Positions 1-6,189 of a stretch of 10,803 bases of DNA are shown here, one piece after another. Position numbers and translations under genes: made by a program. The notes under the pieces are model-generated. The model searched no databases. It saw nothing but the letters and a program-made list of their open reading frames with translations, and had not been told where the DNA came from. Within the stretch, counting starts at the first letter, position 1. The number at the start of each line of letters is the position of its first letter. The stretch comes from Thermoplasmatota archaeon (GTDB taxonomy: Archaea > Thermoplasmatota > Thermoplasmata > Halarchaeoplasmatales > Halarchaeoplasmataceae): the NCBI GenBank assembly GCA_018610025.1, contig JAHENW010000024.1, forward strand, positions 1 to 10,803, written 5' to 3'.

Positions 1-214
1 GTTCATAGCTGTGCGGTTCTTTGCCGGGTGGAACCATCACATCCACCTTCACCCTCTCTCCGCCCACCTCCTCAACGAACTTCTTCTGTGGGGGTATAGT
101 GACAACAACCTTCAGTGAAGCTTTTTCACTTTCTTCCTTTTTTAGACACCCGCTGGTCAACAGCGCGGTGATCAGAACGATGATAAGGAGGATCGAGATT
201 GCTCTTTTTTTCAT
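1..214 (-). CDS. Metal ABC transporter substrate-binding lipoprotein (TroA/ZnuA type), partial
   Basis: This is the N-terminal 71 residues of a gene that continues beyond the left edge. The protein starts [10 protein letters not shown], has a hydrophobic signal segment (about residues 5-22) and a lipobox-like LTSGC with Cys23 as the likely lipidated residue, so it should be anchored outside the cell membrane. The mature part carries VVVTIPP (36-42), [12 protein letters not shown] (46-57) and [11 protein letters not shown] (61-71). This is the classic start of cluster A-I metal-binding proteins for Zn, Mn or Fe. By family knowledge, His68 in PHSYE is the first metal ligand. Its ATG overlaps the stop of the upstream DtxR-type regulator by 4 nt (ATGA), and a G-rich stretch (221-226) may serve as ribosome binding site, so the two are translationally coupled. 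The permease and ATPase presumably follow outside the window. Which metal it carries cannot be told from this fragment. Confidence 0.85.
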   Translation of the reverse strand, partial: MKKRAISILLIIVLITALLTSGCLKKEESEKASLKVVVTIPPQKKFVEEVGGERVKVDVMVPPGKEPHSYE

Positions 215-684
215 CTTCTTCCCCCCTTTATTCTCTCATCCAACCAATGACATCTCTTCAACGTACCGACTTCGAGTTCATCCCCTATCCTGTACCCACA
301 ATCACATATCGGGTCATTGATAGAGGAGTACATGTTCTCGATGGACTCATCTCCCAGCAGGGACGCTATCTTGACCGCCTCCTTACAGGCCTTTTCTTGG
401 GCAAGGTCCAAGGATTCCTGTAGGTATTTTTCCACTATGTGATGTCTTCTTGACGTATCTCGAAGTATATCCTTGGATTCATCGTTCAATATCATACCCT
501 GGTTCGGGATATAATTCCCTAATCCGATGGAGGCCAGTCTCTTCATCTTCTTGAGGGCTGCCACACGACTGACCTCCATATTTTCTGCCAGTTTGGAGGG
601 CGAGACGGGATCCTCCACCCCATCCAACATGAGTATCATCTGTATGTATTCCCTGTCCCTAGAGGTGAGATGTTCGTCTACCAT
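211..684 (-). CDS. DtxR/MntR-family metal-dependent transcriptional regulator
   Basis: This is a 157-residue regulator that probably controls the metal transporter it overlaps. An N-terminal winged helix ([13 protein letters not shown] then [16 protein letters not shown], about 28-55) is followed by a DtxR-type dimerisation/metal domain starting [16 protein letters not shown] (79-94). His81 and Glu85 match ancillary-site ligands of DtxR (His79, Glu83). By manual alignment the positions of DtxR Cys102, Glu105 and His106 are Val, Ala and Ser here. The C-terminus instead has Cys127-x-Cys129-Gly, where relatives have CPHG, plus Cys145-His146. There is no SH3/FeoA-like third domain. I chose the ATG at 684 because a TATA box at 711-720 would start transcription near 689 and because a palindromic operator lies just upstream. 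An in-frame ATG at 711 (166 residues) is the alternative and would place the palindrome inside the gene. Confidence 0.85.
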   Translation of the reverse strand: MVDEHLTSRDREYIQMILMLDGVEDPVSPSKLAENMEVSRVAALKKMKRLASIGLGNYIPNQGMILNDESKDILRDTSRRHHIVEKYLQESLDLAQEKACKEAVKIASLLGDESIENMYSSINDPICDCGYRIGDELEVGTLKRCHWLDERIKGGRR

Positions 685-688
685 CCTT

Positions 689-705
689 GTTAACCAACGG
701 TTAAC
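689..705. promoter_or_regulatory. Palindromic operator candidate for the DtxR-family regulator
   Basis: GTTAACC-AAC-GGTTAAC is a perfect inverted repeat with 7-bp arms and a 3-bp centre. It lies directly downstream of the TATA box of the DtxR-type gene and just before its ATG at 684, a place where a bound repressor would block RNA polymerase. DtxR-family proteins bind palindromes of about this size as dimers, so negative autoregulation of the regulator-transporter operon is the likely role. If translation instead starts at 711 the palindrome would be coding. Confidence 0.6.
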
Positions 706-710
706 GAACA

Positions 711-720
711 TAAATATTTT
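711..720 (-). promoter_or_regulatory. TATA box of the DtxR-type regulator operon
   Basis: On the minus strand this reads AAAATATTTA, preceded by an A-rich stretch that could be the TFB recognition element. Its centre is about 31 nt before the ATG at 684, predicting a start site near 689 and a leader of only a few bases. A second AT-rich element further upstream (minus-strand GATTAAAATAAG, 739-750) would fit a start at 711, so the choice is not certain. Confidence 0.45.
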
Positions 721-738
721 TTCTAATCGTGCGGAAAT

Positions 739-750
739 CTTATTTTAATC
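739..750 (+). promoter_or_regulatory. TATA-like box for the exported-protein gene pair
   Basis: CTTATTTTAATC is centred about 26-27 nt before the ATG at 771, the archaeal TATA-to-start distance, which predicts a leaderless or nearly leaderless mRNA. No Shine-Dalgarno site precedes this ATG, in agreement. Read on the other strand the same element could serve the divergent regulator. Confidence 0.45.
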
Positions 751-770
751 CTCTCCACTATGGTTGAACG

Positions 771-1886
771 ATGGATGAAGATAGAAGGCTGCTTATCATC
801 CGCAGTGTCATATCTATATTCTGTATCGCTATCCTGATCATCTCGGTCACTAGTCTTTATCCCCCTGTGTCCGGAAAGGTGGATGTGGACGTGCCCGATG
901 AAAACGATATAGATTGGAGCTTGGAAGGGGAAAAACTTCTCATCGAAACATCTCTCTGGATAAACAATACTGGATATTACAGCCTCAACGACATATCAAT
1001 TGATCTCGAAATGGAAGGGTACAACCAGACATTCTTCAAAAGAAGCAAGAACGTGGAAGATGTAAAATCTGGGGAGCATAAAGAAATACCCATATCAATA
1101 GAGAAGAAGATGACCGACGTGTCTGGAACTCTGGATGACCTGATCTTCAACCGAACCGAGCTGGTTATAGAATCGAAGATGAAGGCCTCCTATCCCCTCT
1201 CCCTGGTGGTCTTCGACCTGGATTACGAAGATATCATTGATTGGGAGGGTTTTGTAAAAGAAATCAACTACGATTACGGGGAGGCGGAGGTCAGACCCCA
1301 GAACGGGGGTTCTAGGGCCGAGTTGATCTTACCTTTCGAGGTGAGCACTTACCACAGACTGGAGGGAACGGCAGAAGTCCAGGTGTCCATGTACAATTCC
1401 ACTGATCACCTTTACTCCTCCTACAGCTTCGATGTATCTTTGGGAGGCTACCACTACGGTGAGTTGATCTTCGAGATAAACGAAAAGGAGAGCGAGTCCC
1501 TTATAACTAGGAACCAACTCCTCTCCTTCGACGCTCAGGTATCGTTTTCGGAAACAGACCATGACTTTCATTATCAAGAAAGTTATCACTGGGGTGCCCC
1601 TCTAGCCGATCTTACAGCGGATTATGAGAAGGATCAGGGAGAGGTCAGAGCCCACTTGACCTTCGATAATAACAGCCCTATGAACCTCTCGTTGCTCATC
1701 GAGATCGAGCTGTACGACTCAGGCGGCAGCCAGGTGGGATACGAATCCGAGACAACCAGCGTTTCGGCCGGTGATAGTTACGAGGAGGTCTTCACGGTCT
1801 CCGTCTCTGAGAACCCGGTCAGGGCCGAGGCGAGGTTTTTGGACCTCAAAACAGATATGCAGTATGAGGAGGAGAGGGCTATATGA
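771..1886 (+). CDS. Membrane-anchored extracellular beta-sandwich protein, unknown function
   Basis: I do not recognise a named family for this 371-residue protein. Residues about 7-30 form one hydrophobic segment after a short charged start (MDEDRR), most likely an uncleaved signal anchor with the rest outside. The exterior is rich in alternating hydrophobic/polar strands and seems to hold three similar units of about 90-100 residues, beginning near 38, 147 and 278. They share patterns such as WINNTGYYSLNDISIDL, resembling the LEA14-like or immunoglobulin-like folds common in archaeal surface proteins. It has six N-glycosylation sequons (Asn65, 85, 127, 209, 300, 305) and no cysteine after the anchor segment. 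Its stop overlaps the next ATG by 4 nt, so it is made together with the four-helix membrane protein downstream and may act with it. The function is open; the membrane topology is well supported. Confidence 0.75.
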   Translation: MDEDRRLLIIRSVISIFCIAILIISVTSLYPPVSGKVDVDVPDENDIDWSLEGEKLLIETSLWINNTGYYSLNDISIDLEMEGYNQTFFKRSKNVEDVKSGEHKEIPISIEKKMTDVSGTLDDLIFNRTELVIESKMKASYPLSLVVFDLDYEDIIDWEGFVKEINYDYGEAEVRPQNGGSRAELILPFEVSTYHRLEGTAEVQVSMYNSTDHLYSSYSFDVSLGGYHYGELIFEINEKESESLITRNQLLSFDAQVSFSETDHDFHYQESYHWGAPLADLTADYEKDQGEVRAHLTFDNNSPMNLSLLIEIELYDSGGSQVGYESETTSVSAGDSYEEVFTVSVSENPVRAEARFLDLKTDMQYEEERAI

Positions 1887-2383
1887 AGGAAGAGATGGGT
1901 GAAGAAGAAATGCAGAGACCGATCAAGGCCTTCCTGGTCTTCGCCCTCTTCTTCGCTCTCACCGTTGCTCTCGTAATCGCTGCGGTGTTCACGATACTTA
2001 CGTGGTACCCTCAAGCCGATTTCCTTTTCCATGGAACCGCCTTGTACTCGGTCATCCTAGGGACGCCGTTCTCGATATCAGCGGGCTTCACGGCCTACTA
2101 TTCAAAGGGGCGAAAACAGAGGCTGATGGCGGCCTTACTGACCGTCTCCTTCGGCATCCTTTACTTCATCCACCTTCTCTCAAGCTTGAACATAGGCTGG
2201 AGAAGTGAAGAGTGGGCATACCAGTTATCAATTCCTGCAATCCTGGTGATGGTAGTCGTCGCCTTCCTCCTCCACGGCCTTTACTTCCTGTATGAATACC
2301 TTCTGAAAAATGAAGATGGGTCGGAAAAAGAAGATGAAGAGGAGGAACGGGATAAGAGTGGTACTGATGTCCCTACGGTCTAG
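1883..2383 (+). CDS. Four-helix integral membrane protein, unknown function
   Basis: This is a 166-residue protein with four predicted membrane helices at about 15-40, 49-73, 81-103 and 114-140. It has an acidic N-terminus (MKEEMGEEEM) and a strongly acidic cytoplasmic-type tail (about 143-157, mostly Glu and Asp). No catalytic motif or named family is recognisable. The basic loop YYSKGRKQR (72-80) between helices 2 and 3 and the charged tails suggest both ends and this loop face the cytoplasm. The ATG overlaps the TGA of the upstream exported-protein gene, and GAGGAGGAG at 1866-1874 is a good ribosome binding site about 8 nt before it. The tight coupling suggests the two products form one envelope complex. 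No terminator is obvious before the thiazole synthase promoter. Confidence 0.7.
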   Translation: MKEEMGEEEMQRPIKAFLVFALFFALTVALVIAAVFTILTWYPQADFLFHGTALYSVILGTPFSISAGFTAYYSKGRKQRLMAALLTVSFGILYFIHLLSSLNIGWRSEEWAYQLSIPAILVMVVVAFLLHGLYFLYEYLLKNEDGSEKEDEEEERDKSGTDVPTV

Positions 2384-2391
2384 ATATCAAT

Positions 2392-2402
2392 CTATTTATA
2401 TC
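2392..2402 (+). promoter_or_regulatory. TATA box of the Thi4 gene (leaderless)
   Basis: CTATTTATATC is a near-consensus archaeal TATA box. Its core TTTATATC (2395-2402) is centred about 25 nt before the ATG at 2423, so transcription should start at or next to the start codon. No Shine-Dalgarno site precedes that ATG, which fits a leaderless mRNA. Confidence 0.65.
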
Positions 2403-2422
2403 CCCATCTTATTCCTCGAAAC

Positions 2423-3193
2423 ATGATAGACGACATAGAGATCACCAAATGCATCGTCGAGGAGTTCTTCGAGGATTTCACCGATTATACGGAGATGGAT
2501 GTGGCCATAGCCGGAGCGGGTCCGGCAGGATTGGCGGCATCTAGGTATCTTGCAGAGAAGGGGTACAAGGTGGCCGTCTTTGAGAGAAAATTGTCTCCTG
2601 GCGGAGGCATGTGGGGCGGTGGCATGGGCTATCCGGTGGTCGTCGTGGGAGAGGATTCCGTTCAGGAACTAGAGAAGATAGGAGTAGAGACGAAGGAAAG
2701 TGAGGAAGGTTACTTCACCGCCAGTTCTATCGAATCCGTCTCTAAATTACTCTCTTCGGCCGTGGACGCAGGGGTCAAGATATTCAACAATATCACCGTA
2801 GAGGATGTGCTCTACGAAGAAGACAAGATAAACGGGTTCGTGATCAATTCTTCCCCCATAGACATCGCTGGACTCCATGTCGACCCCCTGACGATCAGGG
2901 CATCGGCGACTGTAGATGCCACCGGTCATGATGCCGATGTGTGCAACGTGGTGGAACGGAAAGTGGGGGAATTACAGACCCCGGAAGGCACGGTGCTGGG
3001 TGAGAGATCGATGTCTGCGGACAAGGGTGAAAAGACAGTGGTGGAGAACACCAGGTCGGTCTACCCCGGTCTATGGATCACTGGGATGTGCGCCAATGCG
3101 GTCATGGGGTCCCCCAGGATGGGCCCGATATTTGGAGGTATGCTACTCTCCGGTAAAAAAGTGGCCGAACTCATAGACGAAGAGTTGTCTTAG
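2423..3193 (+). CDS. thi4: Thi4-family sulfide-dependent thiazole synthase
   Basis: This 256-residue protein has the usual length and full motif set of archaeal Thi4, sometimes annotated as ribulose-1,5-bisphosphate synthetase. The family makes the thiazole moiety of thiamine from NAD, glycine and sulfur, with iron at the active site. Visible motifs: the dinucleotide-binding GAGPAGLAASRYLAEKGYKV (31-50) ending in VFERK with Glu54; GGGMWGGGMGYPVVV (60-74); LHVDPLTI (151-158); VDATGHDADV (164-173); and the C-terminal LWITGMCANAVMGSPRMGP (217-235). In the yeast enzyme a cysteine a few residues after ATGHD donates the sulfur and is consumed. Ungapped alignment puts Val177 there, so this is probably the catalytic type that uses free sulfide, although Cys174 lies close by. 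It stands alone with its own TATA box. Product identity is near certain; the sulfur source is inferred. Confidence 0.93.
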   Translation: MIDDIEITKCIVEEFFEDFTDYTEMDVAIAGAGPAGLAASRYLAEKGYKVAVFERKLSPGGGMWGGGMGYPVVVVGEDSVQELEKIGVETKESEEGYFTASSIESVSKLLSSAVDAGVKIFNNITVEDVLYEEDKINGFVINSSPIDIAGLHVDPLTIRASATVDATGHDADVCNVVERKVGELQTPEGTVLGERSMSADKGEKTVVENTRSVYPGLWITGMCANAVMGSPRMGPIFGGMLLSGKKVAELIDEELS

Positions 3194-3216
3194 ACCATCA
3201 GACCATCATGGGAAAG

Positions 3217-3226
3217 TAATATATTT
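3217..3226 (+). promoter_or_regulatory. TATA box for the glycerol-1-phosphate dehydrogenase gene
   Basis: TAATATATTT, with a purine-rich GGAAAG just upstream as a possible TFB element, predicts transcription starting near 3247. That leaves a leader of roughly 13 nt before the ATG at 3260 and supports this start over the internal Met21. Confidence 0.55.
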
Positions 3227-3259
3227 GACCAGAAGGATTGTAAAGGAAAATGGTAAATA

Positions 3260-4363
3260 ATGGTAAATGAGAAAAATTCTGAGGAAGAAGAAAGAGAGGA
3301 GTTCGATAAATTCAAAGATATGCAGTTACCTCGGAATATAGTGGTAGGAAGAGAGGCTATAGAAGAAGTGGGGGAGACATGTGATGAATTAAAGCTGGGG
3401 GAAAATGGCCTGATAGTGGGAGACGAAACGACCCTTGAGATCGCCGGAAAAAGGGTGAAGGAGATATTGACTGATAGAAACTATCACATCGACGTGAGAA
3501 AGATAACGGATGCCGATCAGGAGACGGTTGATGAGATAGTGGAGGCCGGTGAAGACGAAGGAAGTGGGGATTTTGATTTCCTGCTCGGAGTAGGAGGGGG
3601 AAAACCGATCGATATCGCTAAGTATTCTTCTTACCTTTTGGATATCCCCTTCATAAGTGTGCCGACGGCGGCTTCACATGACGGTATAGCATCGGGAAGG
3701 GCCTCTATAGATAGAGATGGCAATAAAAAATCGGTCCCGGCTCACTCACCGCTTGCTGTGGTAGCGGATACCGGCATCATTGCAGACAGTCCCCACAGGC
3801 TTCTAGCCGCCGGCTGCAGTGACATAATCGCCAATGCCACAGCTGTAAAGGATTGGGAACTTGCTAGACGGTTGAGGAACGAATCGTATTCCACCTACGC
3901 CGCGAACCTTTCCAGGATGACCGCCTCCTCCTTGATCGAGAACGCGGATAATATCAAGAGCGGTTCTCAAGAGAGTGCCTGGCTTGTGGTGAAGGCGTTG
4001 GTGAGTTCTAGTGTTGCCATGAGTATAGCAGGGTCTTCAAGACCGGCAAGTGGGAGCGAACACAAGTTCAGCCATTCGCTAGACAGCCGAGCAGCGAACC
4101 CGGCTCTGCACGGGGAACAATGTGGAGTGGGGACCATCGTGATGATGTACTTCCACGGTGGCAACTGGAGAAGGATCAAAGAGGCCCTGGAGGCGGTAGG
4201 GGCCCCGACAACAGCTAGAGGGCTAGAACTATCTAGAGAAGAAGTCATAGACGCCCTTATCCATGCTCCGGAGATCAGACCCGAACGCTATACAATACTC
4301 GGGAACCGAAAGATGAATAGAGAGGCCGCCGAAGAGGCCGTGAAGGAGACAGGAGTCATTTAA
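3260..4363 (+). CDS. egsA: sn-Glycerol-1-phosphate dehydrogenase (NAD(P)+)
   Basis: This enzyme reduces dihydroxyacetone phosphate to sn-glycerol-1-phosphate, the backbone of all archaeal ether lipids, in the cytoplasm. The 367-residue protein shows the iron/zinc alcohol dehydrogenase-like fold signature: QLPRNIVVG (22-30), the nucleotide-binding GVGGGKPIDIAK (110-121), and SVPTAASHDGIASGRASI (133-150), which is diagnostic of the archaeal enzyme. The likely zinc ligands are Asp188 (GCSDIIAN), His268 (GSEHKFSHSLD) and His284 (ALHGEQCGVG). The first 20 residues (rich in Glu and Lys) are an acidic extension relative to relatives that begin near QLPR. Met21 is therefore an alternative start, but the TATA position favours 3260. 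A 10-bp tandem duplication surrounds the start codon. The UPF0179 gene follows after 46 nt and may share the transcript. Identification is secure. Confidence 0.95.
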   Translation: MVNEKNSEEEEREEFDKFKDMQLPRNIVVGREAIEEVGETCDELKLGENGLIVGDETTLEIAGKRVKEILTDRNYHIDVRKITDADQETVDEIVEAGEDEGSGDFDFLLGVGGGKPIDIAKYSSYLLDIPFISVPTAASHDGIASGRASIDRDGNKKSVPAHSPLAVVADTGIIADSPHRLLAAGCSDIIANATAVKDWELARRLRNESYSTYAANLSRMTASSLIENADNIKSGSQESAWLVVKALVSSSVAMSIAGSSRPASGSEHKFSHSLDSRAANPALHGEQCGVGTIVMMYFHGGNWRRIKEALEAVGAPTTARGLELSREEVIDALIHAPEIRPERYTILGNRKMNREAAEEAVKETGVI

Positions 4364-4396
4364 GATCATGATAAAAAAACAAAGAAAAAATGAAAC

Positions 4397-4403
4397 GAGG
4401 TGA
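4397..4403 (+). promoter_or_regulatory. Ribosome binding site of the UPF0179 gene
   Basis: GAGGTGA is a near-perfect archaeal Shine-Dalgarno sequence 6 nt before the ATG at 4410. It fixes that start and implies the gene is translated from a leadered or polycistronic mRNA, probably with the upstream dehydrogenase gene. Confidence 0.7.
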
Positions 4404-4409
4404 AAAAGG

Positions 4410-4835
4410 ATGAGTGAAGTCACACTGATAGGAGAAGATCTGGCCGAGAAAGGATTGGTGTTTAGGTTCGGGGGGAATCTGTCCAGCTGCCAGAGTTGCG
4501 AGATAAAGAATTCCTGCTGCGGGTTGTCCAAGAGCCGGTGGTATAAGATAGTCAAGGTGAGAGATAACTCTCATGACTGCAAGGTTCACCACGGCAAGGT
4601 AAAGGTGGTGGAGGTGGAGGAGATCCCCATCGAGACCACCATCTCTGGTGAGAAGGTGATAGAGGGCTCTGTGATGACCCTAGAGGAAAAAGGATGCAAT
4701 AACTTGGACTGTGGGAATTACAGGCTGTGCCATCCTCCTGGTATAGAGTACGGCGAACAGTACAATGTAGAAGAAGTCGCCGAGAAGATAGATTGTCCGG
4801 GTGGTCAGAGTCTGAAAAAAGTGAAGCTTCTCTGA
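4410..4835 (+). CDS. UPF0179 family cysteine-rich archaeal protein
   Basis: This 141-residue protein resembles the archaeal family UPF0179, whose role is not established as far as I know. It starts MSEVTLIGEDLAEKGLVFRF and contains nine cysteines in two clusters: Cys27-x2-Cys30-x5-Cys36-Cys37, and Cys96-x4-Cys101-x5-Cys107. Cys57 and Cys129 stand apart, with His60-His61 between. The clusters look like ligands for an iron-sulfur cluster or zinc, and the middle (KVKVVEVEEIPIETTI, 63-78) is beta-rich. There is no signal peptide or membrane helix, so it is cytoplasmic. A strong GAGGTGA site precedes it. Its place 46 nt behind the lipid-backbone dehydrogenase suggests co-transcription, but does not reveal a function. 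It is the last plus-strand gene before the convergent chaperone cluster. Confidence 0.85.
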   Translation: MSEVTLIGEDLAEKGLVFRFGGNLSSCQSCEIKNSCCGLSKSRWYKIVKVRDNSHDCKVHHGKVKVVEVEEIPIETTISGEKVIEGSVMTLEEKGCNNLDCGNYRLCHPPGIEYGEQYNVEEVAEKIDCPGGQSLKKVKLL

Positions 4836-4868
4836 TCAGTAGCTGGGGAGGCAGTTCTTAGGGCCTAC

Positions 4869-4878
4869 AAAATAAAAA
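4869..4878 (-). terminator. Oligo-T terminator after dnaJ
   Basis: On the minus strand, TTTTTATTTT begins 5 nt beyond the dnaJ stop codon. Archaeal transcription ends at such T-tracts without needing a hairpin, so this is the likely end of the chaperone transcript. The remaining convergent gap (4836-4868) holds nothing else I can identify. Confidence 0.55.
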
Positions 4879-4883
4879 CCTTT

Positions 4884-6050
4884 TCAGTTCCCCCTTATTT
4901 TATCGAAAAAGCTCTTTTTCTCCTTGGCATCGCCTTCTATTCTCGAAAACTCCCTCAGCAGTTCCTTCTGTTTCTTAGTCAGGTTCTTTGGTGTCTTAAC
5001 CTTCACTTCTACAATTATATCACCGATCCTGTTGCTGTTCATTTTCGGCAGTCCTTCATCCGAGAGTCGGAATGTTTCTCCTGACTGTGTGCCTGGAGGT
5101 ATCTTAAGTGTTTCCATATCTTCTAGAGTCGGCACTTCCACTTTGTCTCCAAGGGCGGCGGTGGTCATCTTGATGGGCAGTTTCATGTATAGGTCTGACC
5201 CCCTCCTTTCGAATATTTCGTGGGGTTTAATCCGCAGCTGAACATAGAGGTCACCGGCTGGAGCACCTCTTTTCCCGGCGTCTCCTTTCCCTCTCACCCG
5301 AAGTCTAGAGCCGTTCTCCGCCCCGGGCGGGACCTTGATGGTCATGGTCTCTTCGCGTTCCATCAACCCACTGCCGTTACACTTGGGACACGGATCTTCG
5401 ACTATCTCTCCGGAGCCCTGACACTTGGGACAGGTCTGAACCTGGATCAGCTGCTGTATTCCTCTGCGCTGTACGTTCTTGACCTCGCCCCTTCCTTCGC
5501 ACTTGGGACATGTCTTCGTTCCTCCGCTCTTACTGCCGCCCCCCCCGCACTCGTCACAGCGTCCATTCCTGTTGATCTTGATGGTCTTCTCAGTCCCTTC
5601 CTTGATATCTTCCAGATCGACTTCGAAGGTTATCTGGAGATCCTTCCCTCTCCTTTTCTTCCTTCTGCCCCTCCTACTGGAACTCCTTCCACCGAAGAAC
5701 GAGCTGAATATGTCCTCTATACCCCCTCTTCCCCTGCCCCCGAAGAATTCAGAGAATATGTCTTCGACGTCGTCTCTGTGTGAAAAGTCCGACCACTGGA
5801 ACCCTCCGCTGCCGAAATCCTTCTCTACACCGGCCTTCCCGTACTGATCGTAACGTTTCCTTTTTTTATCGTCTGCAAGGACCTCGTAGGCCTCGGATAT
5901 CTCCTTGAATTTCTCTCTAGCCTCATCCGGATTATCTGGATTCTTGTCCGGATGATATTTTTTAGCCTTCTTCCTGTAGGCCTTCTTGATCTCGTCTTCG
6001 GAGGCGTCTTTGTCTACACCTAAGATGTCGTAATAGTCTTTGCCAGCCAT
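4884..6050 (-). CDS. dnaJ: Chaperone protein DnaJ (type I Hsp40)
   Basis: DnaJ binds unfolded proteins, hands them to DnaK and stimulates DnaK's ATPase. The 388-residue product is a complete type I Hsp40. It has a J domain (about 5-70) with the essential HPD at 33-35; a Gly/Phe-rich region (about 71-137); and a zinc domain with four CxxC repeats (Cys165/168, 181/184, 207/210, 221/224, the last three in CPKC form). The C-terminal substrate domains include [15 protein letters not shown] and [14 protein letters not shown]. The Gly/Phe region carries a tandem 16-residue repeat ([14 protein letters not shown], then [14 protein letters not shown]) and a basic [12 protein letters not shown] tract. 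It lies 139 nt downstream of dnaK and has its own TATA box centred 26 nt before the ATG, so it is probably also transcribed alone as a leaderless mRNA. DnaK systems in archaea are generally considered acquired from bacteria. Confidence 0.97.
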   Translation of the reverse strand: MAGKDYYDILGVDKDASEDEIKKAYRKKAKKYHPDKNPDNPDEAREKFKEISEAYEVLADDKKRKRYDQYGKAGVEKDFGSGGFQWSDFSHRDDVEDIFSEFFGGRGRGGIEDIFSSFFGGRSSSRRGRRKKRRGKDLQITFEVDLEDIKEGTEKTIKINRNGRCDECGGGGSKSGGTKTCPKCEGRGEVKNVQRRGIQQLIQVQTCPKCQGSGEIVEDPCPKCNGSGLMEREETMTIKVPPGAENGSRLRVRGKGDAGKRGAPAGDLYVQLRIKPHEIFERRGSDLYMKLPIKMTTAALGDKVEVPTLEDMETLKIPPGTQSGETFRLSDEGLPKMNSNRIGDIIVEVKVKTPKNLTKKQKELLREFSRIEGDAKEKKSFFDKIRGN

Positions 6051-6070
6051 GATTATACACGATTCCAGCG

Positions 6071-6082
6071 AGTATATTATAG
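6071..6082 (-). promoter_or_regulatory. TATA box of dnaJ (leaderless)
   Basis: On the minus strand CTATAATATACT is centred about 26 nt before the dnaJ ATG, predicting transcription from the start codon itself. There is no Shine-Dalgarno site. The 139-nt dnaK-dnaJ gap shows no other gene, so dnaJ can be expressed independently of dnaK. Confidence 0.55.
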
Positions 6083-6189
6083 GAGATGTTATGTCCAGAT
6101 CGGATAAAGCGCAGATTGTAGGCTGAAAGATAAGGGAGAGTTAAGAGGTTTGCCCCTCTCACTCGAGGGAAAGGATTCTGAGGGAAGGT

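Noticed and set aside
21..320. 99-codon plus-strand frame at the left edge
   Set aside because: The opposite strand encodes a recognisable metal-binding lipoprotein and the end of the DtxR-type regulator, with a normal ATGA overlap.
5220..5783. 187-codon open frame on the plus strand across dnaJ
   Set aside because: It lies wholly opposite the conserved dnaJ gene, has a composition forced by that gene (Ser/Pro/Leu rich) and has no ribosome binding site or TATA box. It is a shadow frame.
6154..6169. Small hairpin CCCTC-N6-GAGGG between dnaK and dnaJ
   Set aside because: A 5-bp stem with no T-tract behind it on the minus strand. It is too weak to call a terminator or RNA element.
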